Shown here: in pieces, positions 1 through 5,047 of the stretch
How positions within the stretch are numbered: position 1 is the first letter of the stretch
Layout: each line of letters opens with the position of its first letter
Origin: an uncultured Clostridia bacterium
GTDB lineage: Bacteria; Bacillota; Clostridia; Oscillospirales; Acutalibacteraceae
Assembly: GCA_937916395.1 (NCBI GenBank)
Contig: CALFTN010000040.1
Span: 1 to 5,047, forward strand
Direction of reading: 5' to 3'
DNA length: 5,047 bases
The notes under the pieces: generated by a model
Told to the model about the DNA's origin: nothing
The model's input: only the letters and a program-made list of their open reading frames with translations
The model's database searches: none
Made by a program: the position numbers and the translations under genes

Positions 1-115
1 TGAGCTGATATACTATAGCACCAATCATTTCCAAATGCCCTAATTCCTCAACGCCTACAACCGAAACTAAAGTTTCCCTTTTTCTATACGAAATGGACTT
101 TTTCGGACTTAATTT
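1..115 (-). pseudogene. cotJC: Internal fragment of a CotJC-type spore-coat manganese catalase gene, 5' part missing
   Basis: On the minus strand an open frame of 38 codons runs from 115 to the left edge. From about position 70 leftward it reads LVSVVGVEELGHLEMIGAIV, closely resembling the CotJC core (family pattern: D-I-G-T-E-E-x-A-H-L-E-M-I-x-x-x-V-Y-x-L). The EELGH segment carries the Glu and His expected for a dimanganese site in this ferritin-like fold. CotJC is a spore coat component related to manganese catalase. Upstream of position 70 the residues no longer resemble CotJC. There is no ATG before the match, and a TGA lies in frame at 116-118. The usual 50-60 N-terminal residues are in none of the minus-strand frames I read up to about 215. 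The gene is therefore either a remnant or was cut by a rearrangement. The rest lies outside the window, so whether the 3' part is intact is unknown. A very divergent N-terminus with a non-standard start is less likely. Confidence 0.72.
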
Positions 116-215
116 TCATCGCAAATATGTACCCGAAAATTCAGAACCGGACGAGCCTATAAAACCGATTCCAGTTACTGTAAAAGTGATTTATGGAGAG
201 TGGAAAATATTGTGA
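93..215 (+). other. Short unrecognised plus-strand reading frame, possibly the tail of a lost gene
   Basis: A frame open on the plus strand from position 7 ends at the TGA at 213-215. Its first part is simply the antisense of the cotJC fragment. From the ATG at 93 it would give 40 residues, with an acidic/proline-rich stretch (PENSEPDEPIKPIP) and a beta-strand-like end (VTVKVIYGEWKIL). There is no convincing ribosome binding site before the ATG, so I do not call a gene. The non-antisense part (about 116-215) has a protein-like composition and could be the C-terminal remnant of a gene whose front was lost at the same junction that cut cotJC. I do not recognise the family. Chance openness is the main alternative. 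Confidence 0.2.
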
Positions 216-225
216 CAATTTTATG

Positions 226-253
226 TTGATTCTAAGTTGAAATGTGGTATAAT
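226..253 (+). promoter_or_regulatory. Sigma-A-type promoter with extended -10, upstream of the five-gene cluster
   Basis: A consensus -10 hexamer TATAAT (248-253) is preceded by TG one base upstream (245-246), giving the extended -10 form TGgTATAAT. A TTGATT hexamer at 226-231 matches four of six -35 positions, with a 16-bp spacer. Transcription would start near 260 and leave a leader of roughly 37 nt before the ATG at 297. It is the only clear promoter I see ahead of the cluster, and no terminator-like hairpin separates the later genes. It probably drives the whole run. Confidence 0.72.
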
Positions 254-296
254 AAAATGACATAAATACGAGTGAATTACAAATGAGGGAAATAAT

Positions 297-863
297 ATGA
301 CCGAACTTGAAACAATGCAACATGCAAAGAATTATATAGATAAATTAGCAAACGGAATTGACCCGCTTACAGAAGAAGTTATAAAAGACGATTCTGTTAT
401 AAACAATGTCCGTATCAGTCGTTGCCTTTTCTATGTTTCTAATGTTCTTCAGGATGTAATAAATAATGGTGGCGTTGTCGGGAAAACTATAAAACCACAG
501 AAAATATCTTTTTCAATTACAGAAGAACAAAGTGCCAAAATTCTTGTAACACAGGAACCTGTTGGTGTTTCAATTATTTCAAAACGAATAGGCGAAGTGT
601 TAGAGGAAAATGTCAAAACACTTCCCGCTACATATATCTCAAATTGGCTTGTTGATAACAGTTATTTAACTGAAAATATCTATAATAATAAAAAACATAA
701 AGTAACAACACTTAAAGGCGAACAGCTCGGAATTGTCACAGTAGATAGTGTATCCCGTGAAGGTGTTCCATATAAAAAGAATGTCTATGATATAAATGCT
801 CAAAAATTCATAATAGAAAACTTAAACAAAATAGCGGCAGATATAACTGCGAAACAGATATAG
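297..863 (+). CDS. Unrecognised 188-residue cytoplasmic protein, first gene of the cluster
   Basis: The ATG at 297 follows GAGGGA (285-290) with 6 nt spacing and lies just after the promoter; the frame ends at TAG 861-863. The product has no signal peptide, membrane segment or cysteine-rich motif, so it is probably soluble and cytoplasmic. Residues 5-58 look largely helical (AKNYIDKLANGIDPL, then NNVRISRCLFYVSNVLQDVI). Residues 68-100 start a second region with beta-like and helical parts. Residues 110-150 have the pattern T-x-x-x-x-W-L-x-x-x-x-Y-L followed by a basic loop (NKKHK), T-x-x-G-x-x-L-G-I and a strand. This is reminiscent of winged-helix modules such as the KilA-C type of phage antirepressors, but it is a pattern resemblance only. 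The C-terminus (168-188) is helical. The gap to the next gene is 31 nt. I do not assign a function. A small DNA-binding or accessory protein of the primase/helicase cluster is the best guess. Confidence 0.85.
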   Translation: MTELETMQHAKNYIDKLANGIDPLTEEVIKDDSVINNVRISRCLFYVSNVLQDVINNGGVVGKTIKPQKISFSITEEQSAKILVTQEPVGVSIISKRIGEVLEENVKTLPATYISNWLVDNSYLTENIYNNKKHKVTTLKGEQLGIVTVDSVSREGVPYKKNVYDINAQKFIIENLNKIAADITAKQI

Positions 864-880
864 AATTTATATAAGTAAAA

Positions 881-885
881 GGAGG
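881..885 (+). promoter_or_regulatory. Ribosome binding site that fixes the TTG start of the AlbA_2 gene
   Basis: GGAGG at 881-885 is the only strong Shine-Dalgarno in the gap. Two in-frame TTG codons follow, at 889 and 895, and no ATG or GTG lies near. The spacing is 3 nt to the first and 9 nt to the second, so 895 is the likely start and 889 is too close. Confidence 0.75.
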
Positions 886-894
886 TAATTGATT

Positions 895-2427
895 TTGATT
901 GATATAGCATCTGTTATTGATAAAAAAGAACGTGTGAATATTGAAGTTAAATCAGCACAAGGCGGTATACCTAAAAGCGTTTGGGAAACATATTCGTCTT
1001 TTGCTAATACATCAGGTGGAGTAATAATTCTCGGAATAGCAGAAGATGCCGAAACCAAAGAGTTAGTACCACAAGGTGTAAATAATGCGCATCAGTTGAT
1101 TTCAGATATATGGAGTACACTTAACAATAATACTAAAGTTAACATAAATATTCTTTTGGATCGACACGTTTATTCTCTTGAATATAACGGTAGCGAATAT
1201 GTTGTGATTGAAGTTCCGAGAGCTGATAGAAGAGAAAAGCCTGTTTATGTTGGTCAGGATATGTTCAAAGGTTCATACAAAAGAGATTACGAAGGCGATT
1301 ATCACTGTTCTGCTGAAGAAGTAAAGGCTATGCTTCGTGATCAGGCTGATGTACCTCAAGATGCATTGTTGCTTAATGATATTTCGATTGATGATTTGAA
1401 TCAAGAATCTATTCATCGTTATAGAATTTTGTTTAATAATTTGAAACCTAATCATATTTGGACAAAACTCAATGATGAAGAGTTTTTGTTGAAAATTGGT
1501 GCTGCAAAGAAAAGTCAGGCTGATAAACAGATACATCCAACACTTGCAGGTTTGCTTTTCTTTGGTGATTTTATAACTATTACCGATGAATTACCTAATT
1601 ACTTTTTGGATTATAGAGAGCATCTCGCAAATGATACTCGATGGTCTGATAGGGTTTGTTCTGGTGACGGAAATTGGAGTGGAAACATTTTTGATTTTTA
1701 TTACAAAGTAATAGACAGACTTACATCAGATGTGAAAAAACCATTCAAACTTGATTCTAAAATGTTGCGTGTTGATGATACCGCAATTCATAAATCTTTA
1801 AGAGAATGTCTTGCTAATGCACTTATACACGCTGATTATTATGGAAGGCGTGGCATTGTTATTGATAAAGAATTTCGTAAAATTACGATTTCTAATCCAG
1901 GTACATTTAGAATTAGTATAGATGAAGCTATTGCTGGTGGCATAAGTGATACACGAAATAGCAAGATTTTTAATATGTTTTCATTAATAAATGTTGGTGA
2001 GCGTTCTGGTACGGGTATTTGTGATATGTACAATGTCTGGAACGAATGTGGATTTAAACAACCGCAAATCATAGAAACTGTTAATCCTGATAGAGTAACA
2101 CTTGTTCTTGAAATTAATGATGAAATTATTTACGACAGTGGTGTCGTAAATAGTGTCGTAAATGGTGTCGTAAATGATGTCGTAAATGATGTCGAGAAAC
2201 AAGATGTTTCTAATACTGGGGAAAATATACCAGAACGTCCTTTGGATTCAATGAGTTGTACGATTTTAAAAATGATAAATGAAAATTCAAAACTCTCGGC
2301 TTCTACTATTGCCAGTGAACTTAAGTTGTCATCAAGAACAATACAACGAATTCTTAAAAATTTGAAGGATGATGGTTATATTAAAAGAGAAGGCTCTACA
2401 CGCGGCAAATGGATAATATTAAAATAA
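895..2427 (+). CDS. AlbA_2 (Schlafen-like) / GHKL-type ATP-binding protein with C-terminal winged helix
   Basis: The product has 510 residues from the TTG at 895. An AlbA_2 domain (older name AAA_4) occupies about residues 10-145: IEVKSA at 16-21 carries the conserved E-x-K, and FANTSGGVIILGI at 36-48 is the family hallmark. Schlafen-type AlbA_2 domains are linked to RNA or DNA binding. A linker region leads to a GHKL/HATPase_c_4-like domain at about 295-410, with an N-box (ECLANALIHADY, 304-315; Asn308), a G1-like ISNPGTFR (332-339) and a G2-like GERSGTGI (368-375). A repeat linker follows (417-436). Then comes a winged helix-turn-helix (about 450-510; SASTIASELKLSSRTIQRIL at 468-487). Proteins of this architecture are often annotated as putative RecG-like helicases or transcriptional regulators, but no helicase motifs are present. 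Role by inference: an ATP-dependent nucleic-acid-binding sensor or regulator of the cluster. The 510-residue length looks full. It lies 31 nt after the upstream gene and 33 nt before the primase gene. Confidence 0.9.
   Translation: MIDIASVIDKKERVNIEVKSAQGGIPKSVWETYSSFANTSGGVIILGIAEDAETKELVPQGVNNAHQLISDIWSTLNNNTKVNINILLDRHVYSLEYNGSEYVVIEVPRADRREKPVYVGQDMFKGSYKRDYEGDYHCSAEEVKAMLRDQADVPQDALLLNDISIDDLNQESIHRYRILFNNLKPNHIWTKLNDEEFLLKIGAAKKSQADKQIHPTLAGLLFFGDFITITDELPNYFLDYREHLANDTRWSDRVCSGDGNWSGNIFDFYYKVIDRLTSDVKKPFKLDSKMLRVDDTAIHKSLRECLANALIHADYYGRRGIVIDKEFRKITISNPGTFRISIDEAIAGGISDTRNSKIFNMFSLINVGERSGTGICDMYNVWNECGFKQPQIIETVNPDRVTLVLEINDEIIYDSGVVNSVVNGVVNDVVNDVEKQDVSNTGENIPERPLDSMSCTILKMINENSKLSASTIASELKLSSRTIQRILKNLKDDGYIKREGSTRGKWIILK
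2143..2202 (+). repeat. In-frame 12-bp tandem repeat (four copies plus a decayed fifth)
   Basis: Four adjacent copies of GTCGTAAATRRT start at 2143, 2155, 2167 and 2179; the last two are identical. A degenerate fifth (GTCGAGAAACAA) occupies 2191-2202. Twelve bases equal four codons, so each copy adds V-V-N-(S/G/D) to the linker between the ATP-binding and winged-helix domains. Copy-number change would alter linker length without shifting the frame. Short repeated tetrapeptide linkers at this place are common in AlbA_2/HATPase proteins. Confidence 0.95.
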
Positions 2428-2460
2428 GAATTGTTTTAGATTATAAAGGAAGGTAACCTT

Positions 2461-4263
2461 ATGACCACAGATTACCAGAAACTTTTAGAAAAATATCTTC
2501 GCCTGAAAGAAGAAAACGAGCAATTAAAAACAGTTCTTGCTGAACACAATATTTCTATTGAATCAACAACTTCGAAGTTATCACCAGTAACGCCCAAAAA
2601 TGTTGTAACGGTCAATAATTCAAGTTCTGCTGATGACAAACTCAATTTATATATGTCTTTGTTCATTGGTAGAACTGATGTTTATGCAAAACGCTGGGTG
2701 AGTAGAAAAAACGGCAAGACTGGATATTCGCCAGTTTGTAAAAACGAATGGGATGAAAAACTCTGTAAAAAAGGTAAAATTAAGTGTTCTGAGTGTTCCA
2801 ATAGAGTTTATGGGGAATTAACCAAAAATGTAATATATAAACATCTTTCTAAAGATGCTACAGAAAGTGATGTTGTCGGAATTTATCCTATGTTGCAGGA
2901 TGAAACTACAAATTTTGTTGTTATTGATTTCGATGATGAAAACTGGCAAAGCGATATTTCTGCAGTCAGAGAAAGTTGTAAAAAATTAAGCGTACCACTT
3001 TATGTCGAACGTTCCCGTTCAGGTAGTGGTGCGCATTGTTGGTTTTTCTTCGAAGAATCCGTATCAGCAAAAATTGCCAGAAGATTTGCAAGTTCTATGA
3101 TTTCTTATTCAATGAATCAAAATCATAAAATTAAATTTTCTTCTTATGACAGACTTCTTCCTAATCAAGATACTATGCCAAATGGTGGTTTCGGTAATTT
3201 GATTGCACTACCACTTCAGGGGTTAGCAAGAAAGAACAAAAACAGCTTATTCATTGATGAAAATTTTGATGCTTATAAAGACCAATGGGAGTACCTTTCA
3301 TCTGTCAAGAAAATTACTGTAGAAGATATGAACAGGTTTATGGCTAAATTGAAAAATAGTTACGAATTGGGATATTTAGGGTTAGATGAAGAAAGCGAAA
3401 AACCTTGGAAACAATCCAAGAATGAAATATTTCTGAAACATGATGATGTTCCTAAAACAGTAGAGATTGTTATGTCTAATTTGATATATATTAAGAAAGA
3501 AGGTTTTTCCAATAAGGCGTTAAACAAAATCAAGCGCTTGGTAGCTTTCAAAAATCCTGAATTTCAAAAAAGACAAGCAATGCGATTTTCTGTTTATGGG
3601 TTACCACGAATCATTTCATGTGCCGAAGAATATGAAGATTATATTGCGTTACCACGTGGTTGTTTTGATACAGTAGTAGATGAATTAATTAAACTTGGGG
3701 TAGAATGCACATTTAAGAATGAATGTCAGAAAGGTGAGAATATTCAAGTCGAATTCAATGGTGAATTGCGACCAGAACAGGACAAGGCAGCGAAATCAAT
3801 GTTATTCCATTCAAATGGAATACTTTCAGCAACAACAGCATTTGGTAAAACTGTTGTTGGTTCATATCTTATTTCGCAAAAGAAAGTAAATACCCTTATT
3901 CTTGTACATAATACAGCACTTCTCGAGCAATGGAAGAAATCTCTTGAAACATTTCTTGAGTTCAAAGGGGATAAACCGACATATAAGACAAAAACAGGCA
4001 GAGTAAAAACTCGTGATTTTATTGGTCAATTAAGTGGTAGTAAAAACACATTGAATGGCATAGTTGATATAGCAATAATGCAATCTGTTGTAAGTGGTGG
4101 AGATGTAAAATCATTTGTAAAAGATTATGGAATGGTAATATGTGTTCCTACAGGCAATTCAAATAAAACTCCAAGTGGTTTTTGGGAAGACAGTACTCGC
4201 CTTCCAGAATATTATGATGGAACATATAACTATTTGAAGTCACTTGGTATTGAGGAGATATAA
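2461..4263 (+). CDS. TOTE-type archaeo-eukaryotic primase fused to a truncated superfamily 2 helicase, chimeric C-terminus
   Basis: The ATG at 2461 follows AAAGGAAGG (2445-2453) with 7 nt spacing. Domains: a coiled-coil start (about 5-30); an AEP primase of the 'TOTE conflict system' type (about 60-300) with a probable zinc knuckle (Cys93, Cys102, Cys109, Cys112), catalytic VVIDFDDE (153-160; Asp156, Asp158), the S-G-x-G-x-H motif (SRSGSGAHCWFFF, 185-197; His192) and the conserved FGNLIALPLQG (244-254). A connecting region (about 320-430) leads to an SF2 helicase: LRPEQ (436-440) as Q-like element, Walker A ATTAFGKTV (457-465), motif Ia TLILVHNTALLEQW (478-491) and DIAIMQSVV (536-544). Family members known to me continue from D-Y-G-M-V-I into a V-D-E-C-H-H motif II and run to roughly 900-1000 residues. 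Here the match stops at Ile560, and 40 unrelated residues lead to TAA. Motifs II-VI are absent, so the protein should not unwind DNA by the normal mechanism. Priming activity may survive. The stop is 2 nt before the Nudix start, which suggests translational coupling. Confidence 0.88.
   Translation: MTTDYQKLLEKYLRLKEENEQLKTVLAEHNISIESTTSKLSPVTPKNVVTVNNSSSADDKLNLYMSLFIGRTDVYAKRWVSRKNGKTGYSPVCKNEWDEKLCKKGKIKCSECSNRVYGELTKNVIYKHLSKDATESDVVGIYPMLQDETTNFVVIDFDDENWQSDISAVRESCKKLSVPLYVERSRSGSGAHCWFFFEESVSAKIARRFASSMISYSMNQNHKIKFSSYDRLLPNQDTMPNGGFGNLIALPLQGLARKNKNSLFIDENFDAYKDQWEYLSSVKKITVEDMNRFMAKLKNSYELGYLGLDEESEKPWKQSKNEIFLKHDDVPKTVEIVMSNLIYIKKEGFSNKALNKIKRLVAFKNPEFQKRQAMRFSVYGLPRIISCAEEYEDYIALPRGCFDTVVDELIKLGVECTFKNECQKGENIQVEFNGELRPEQDKAAKSMLFHSNGILSATTAFGKTVVGSYLISQKKVNTLILVHNTALLEQWKKSLETFLEFKGDKPTYKTKTGRVKTRDFIGQLSGSKNTLNGIVDIAIMQSVVSGGDVKSFVKDYGMVICVPTGNSNKTPSGFWEDSTRLPEYYDGTYNYLKSLGIEEI
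4141..4263 (+). other. Non-helicase tail of the primase-helicase gene, probable deletion/fusion scar
   Basis: Residues 561-600 of the primase-helicase product read CVPTGNSNKTPSGFWEDSTR followed by a Tyr-rich end (LPEYYDGTYNYLKSLGIEEI). They replace the motif II segment expected right after D-Y-G-M-V-I. Neither other plus-strand frame here encodes a D-E-C-H box, so a simple local frameshift does not explain it. The segment is protein-like and ends in a stop with the Nudix ribosome binding site GAGGAGA (4252-4258) overlapping its last codons. It may be the C-terminus of a gene once located between the helicase and the Nudix gene, joined by an in-frame deletion. I do not recognise its family. 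Confidence 0.55.
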
Positions 4264-4265
4264 TT

Positions 4266-4655
4266 ATGACCTCAGTTGTAGCAGCATTAATATGGGATAA
4301 CGATAAATTTATGATATGTCAGCGACCTGCAACAAAGTCGTGTGCTTTGTTGTGGGAATTTGTTAGTGGTAAAGTTGAGCCAGGCGAAACAAAAGAACAA
4401 GCACTCATTCGTGAGTGCCAGGAAGAACTTGATATTACTGTTTCTGTTGGCGATATCTTCACAGAAGTAGTCCACGAATATCCCGATATAACAGTTCACT
4501 TAACCTTGTTCAATGCAACTATAAGCTCAGGAACGCCAAAACTTTTAGAACACAACGATTTAAAATGGATAACTCCATCCGAAATCCCAAATTACACATT
4601 CTGCCCTGCAGATAAGGATATATTAAAATTGATTGTTGATAGTTACAATATATAA
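4266..4655 (+). CDS. Nudix hydrolase, MutT/NudG-like (deoxy)nucleoside triphosphate pyrophosphohydrolase
   Basis: The ATG at 4266 is 7 nt after GAGGAGA (4252-4258), and the 129 residues match the usual length of this family. The Nudix box starts at Gly35: GKVEPGE then RECQEELDI (49-57), fitting G-x5-E-x7-R-E-x-x-E-E with metal-binding Glu50, Glu53 and Glu54. The late Gly of the box is Asp56, as in many ELDI-type members. The segment LWEFVSGK (29-36) replaces the common W-E-F-P-G-G-K. W-I-T-P-S-E and F-C-P-A-D near residues 101-116 are typical of MutT/CTP pyrophosphohydrolase-like members. Such enzymes cleave (d)NTPs or oxidised or modified nucleotides to the monophosphate and pyrophosphate. 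In this setting it may clean or adjust the nucleotide pool used by the primase; that link is inferred from position only. Exact substrate cannot be read from sequence. Confidence 0.92.
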   Translation: MTSVVAALIWDNDKFMICQRPATKSCALLWEFVSGKVEPGETKEQALIRECQEELDITVSVGDIFTEVVHEYPDITVHLTLFNATISSGTPKLLEHNDLKWITPSEIPNYTFCPADKDILKLIVDSYNI

Positions 4656-4674
4656 ATTTTAAAAGGATAATTAT

Positions 4675-5047
4675 ATGTCAGAAAAATATAAAATCTTAAA
4701 AGATTATTATGGTCATAAGTCTTTTCGTGAAGGACAGGAAGAGATAATTGATGCGCTTCTGAAAAAACAAGATGTTTTAGCGGTTATGCCTACTGGTGCT
4801 GGTAAATCTGTGTGCTATCAGATACCGGCAATGTTATTTGCTGGCATTACACTTGTTATTTCTCCGTTGATATCCTTAATGAAAGACCAGGTGAGTGCAC
4901 TTATTCAAATGGGAATTCCGGCAGCTTACATAAATTCTTCACTTGAACCACACCAGGTTACTAAAGCACTGGAATATGCACGTGATGGAAAGTATAAAAT
5001 AATTTATGTTGCACCAGAGCGACTTGAAACATGGGAATTTAAAAAGT
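4675..5047 (+). CDS. recQ: RecQ-family ATP-dependent DNA helicase, N-terminal part, cut by the window edge
   Basis: The ATG at 4675 lies 7 nt after AAAAGGA (4661-4667) and 19 nt after the Nudix stop. The frame is open to the right edge (124 codons). Motif 0 is YYGHKSFREGQEEII (11-25), Walker A is MPTGAGKSVCYQIPA (38-52), motif Ia is LVISPLISLMKDQV (60-73) and YVAPERL lies at about 111-117. These are diagnostic for RecQ. RecQ enzymes unwind DNA 3'-to-5' in repair and recombination. Motif II and the RQC and HRDC domains would lie outside the window, so it cannot be told whether this is the housekeeping RecQ or one of the accessory forms found in defence islands. Its place in this cluster favours an accessory copy. 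The residue after Gly41 in Walker A is Ala rather than the Gly of the E. coli enzyme, a common variant. Confidence 0.95.
   Translation, partial: MSEKYKILKDYYGHKSFREGQEEIIDALLKKQDVLAVMPTGAGKSVCYQIPAMLFAGITLVISPLISLMKDQVSALIQMGIPAAYINSSLEPHQVTKALEYARDGKYKIIYVAPERLETWEFKK

Noticed and set aside
141..323. 60-codon minus-strand reading frame across the promoter region
   Set aside because: Its composition is typical of antisense AT-rich DNA, it has no recognisable motif, and it would run through the promoter and the start of the first gene.
889..894. Alternative TTG start two codons earlier for the AlbA_2 gene
   Set aside because: It sits only 3 nt after GGAGG, too close for normal initiation; the TTG at 895 has 9 nt spacing.
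1273..1536. 87-codon minus-strand reading frame inside the AlbA_2 gene
   Set aside because: It is fully antisense to a well-supported gene, rich in Ile, Phe and Leu as expected for such a shadow, and shows no family motif.
2450..2460. Palindrome AAGGTAACCTT overlapping the ribosome binding site of the primase gene
   Set aside because: With a 1-nt centre it cannot fold as a hairpin in RNA, and 5-bp arms are too short to claim an operator.
4330..4352. Perfect 8-bp inverted repeat CAACAAAG / CTTTGTTG with a 7-nt loop inside the Nudix gene
   Set aside because: It lies within coding sequence at conserved-family residues, has no U-tract, and an 8-bp hairpin is near chance expectation for a 5-kb window.
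4401..4418. 7-bp stem GCACTCA / TGAGTGC closed by a TTCG loop in the Nudix box coding region
   Set aside because: It encodes the catalytic R-E-C segment, so the bases are constrained by protein. One or two such stems are expected by chance; no terminator tail follows.
1..5047. CRISPR arrays, tRNA or rRNA genes, and terminal inverted repeats of insertion sequences
   Set aside because: I saw no spaced direct repeats, no tRNA-like cloverleaf, no rRNA sequence and no transposase; the only tandem repeat is the coding 12-bp repeat at 2143-2202.

Overview
The window reads as AT-rich chromosomal DNA of a spore-forming Firmicute, most likely a gut-type Clostridia (Lachnospiraceae/Oscillospiraceae-like). 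The support is low GC, strong AGGAGG-type ribosome binding sites, a sigma-A-like extended -10 promoter, and a remnant of the spore-coat manganese-catalase gene cotJC at the left edge. No species can be named from the sequence alone.

Layout. Positions 1-115 (minus strand) hold an internal piece of cotJC that runs off the left edge. Its normal N-terminal part is missing, and an in-frame stop replaces it. Positions about 75-225 hold an unrecognised short plus-strand reading frame. A promoter at 226-253 then drives five closely spaced plus-strand genes. In order they are: (1) an unrecognised 188-residue protein; (2) a 510-residue AlbA_2/Schlafen-like plus GHKL-type ATP-binding protein with a tandem-repeat linker and a C-terminal winged helix; (3) a 600-residue protein with an archaeo-eukaryotic primase (AEP) domain of the type called 'TOTE conflict system primase', followed by only the first part of a superfamily 2 helicase; (4) a MutT/NudG-like Nudix hydrolase; (5) the start of a RecQ-family helicase that continues past the right edge. 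Gaps between genes are 2-33 nt, each gene has its own ribosome binding site, and no terminator is visible between them, so one transcription unit is likely.

How the genes may work together (inference). Primase, two helicases, a nucleotide-pool hydrolase and an AlbA_2 regulator or sensor form a nucleic-acid processing cassette of the kind found in accessory or defence islands. The primase family is explicitly associated with biological conflict. The cotJC remnant beside the cassette suggests that its left boundary lies in or next to a rearranged host gene.

The most striking anomaly is in gene 3. The helicase follows its family closely through Walker A and motif Ia, and then breaks exactly where motif II (the DECH-type box) should begin. 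An unrelated 40-residue tail continues in frame to a natural stop. The AEP catalytic motifs are intact. The product is therefore either a decayed primase-helicase or a primase with a catalytically dead, chimeric helicase half.
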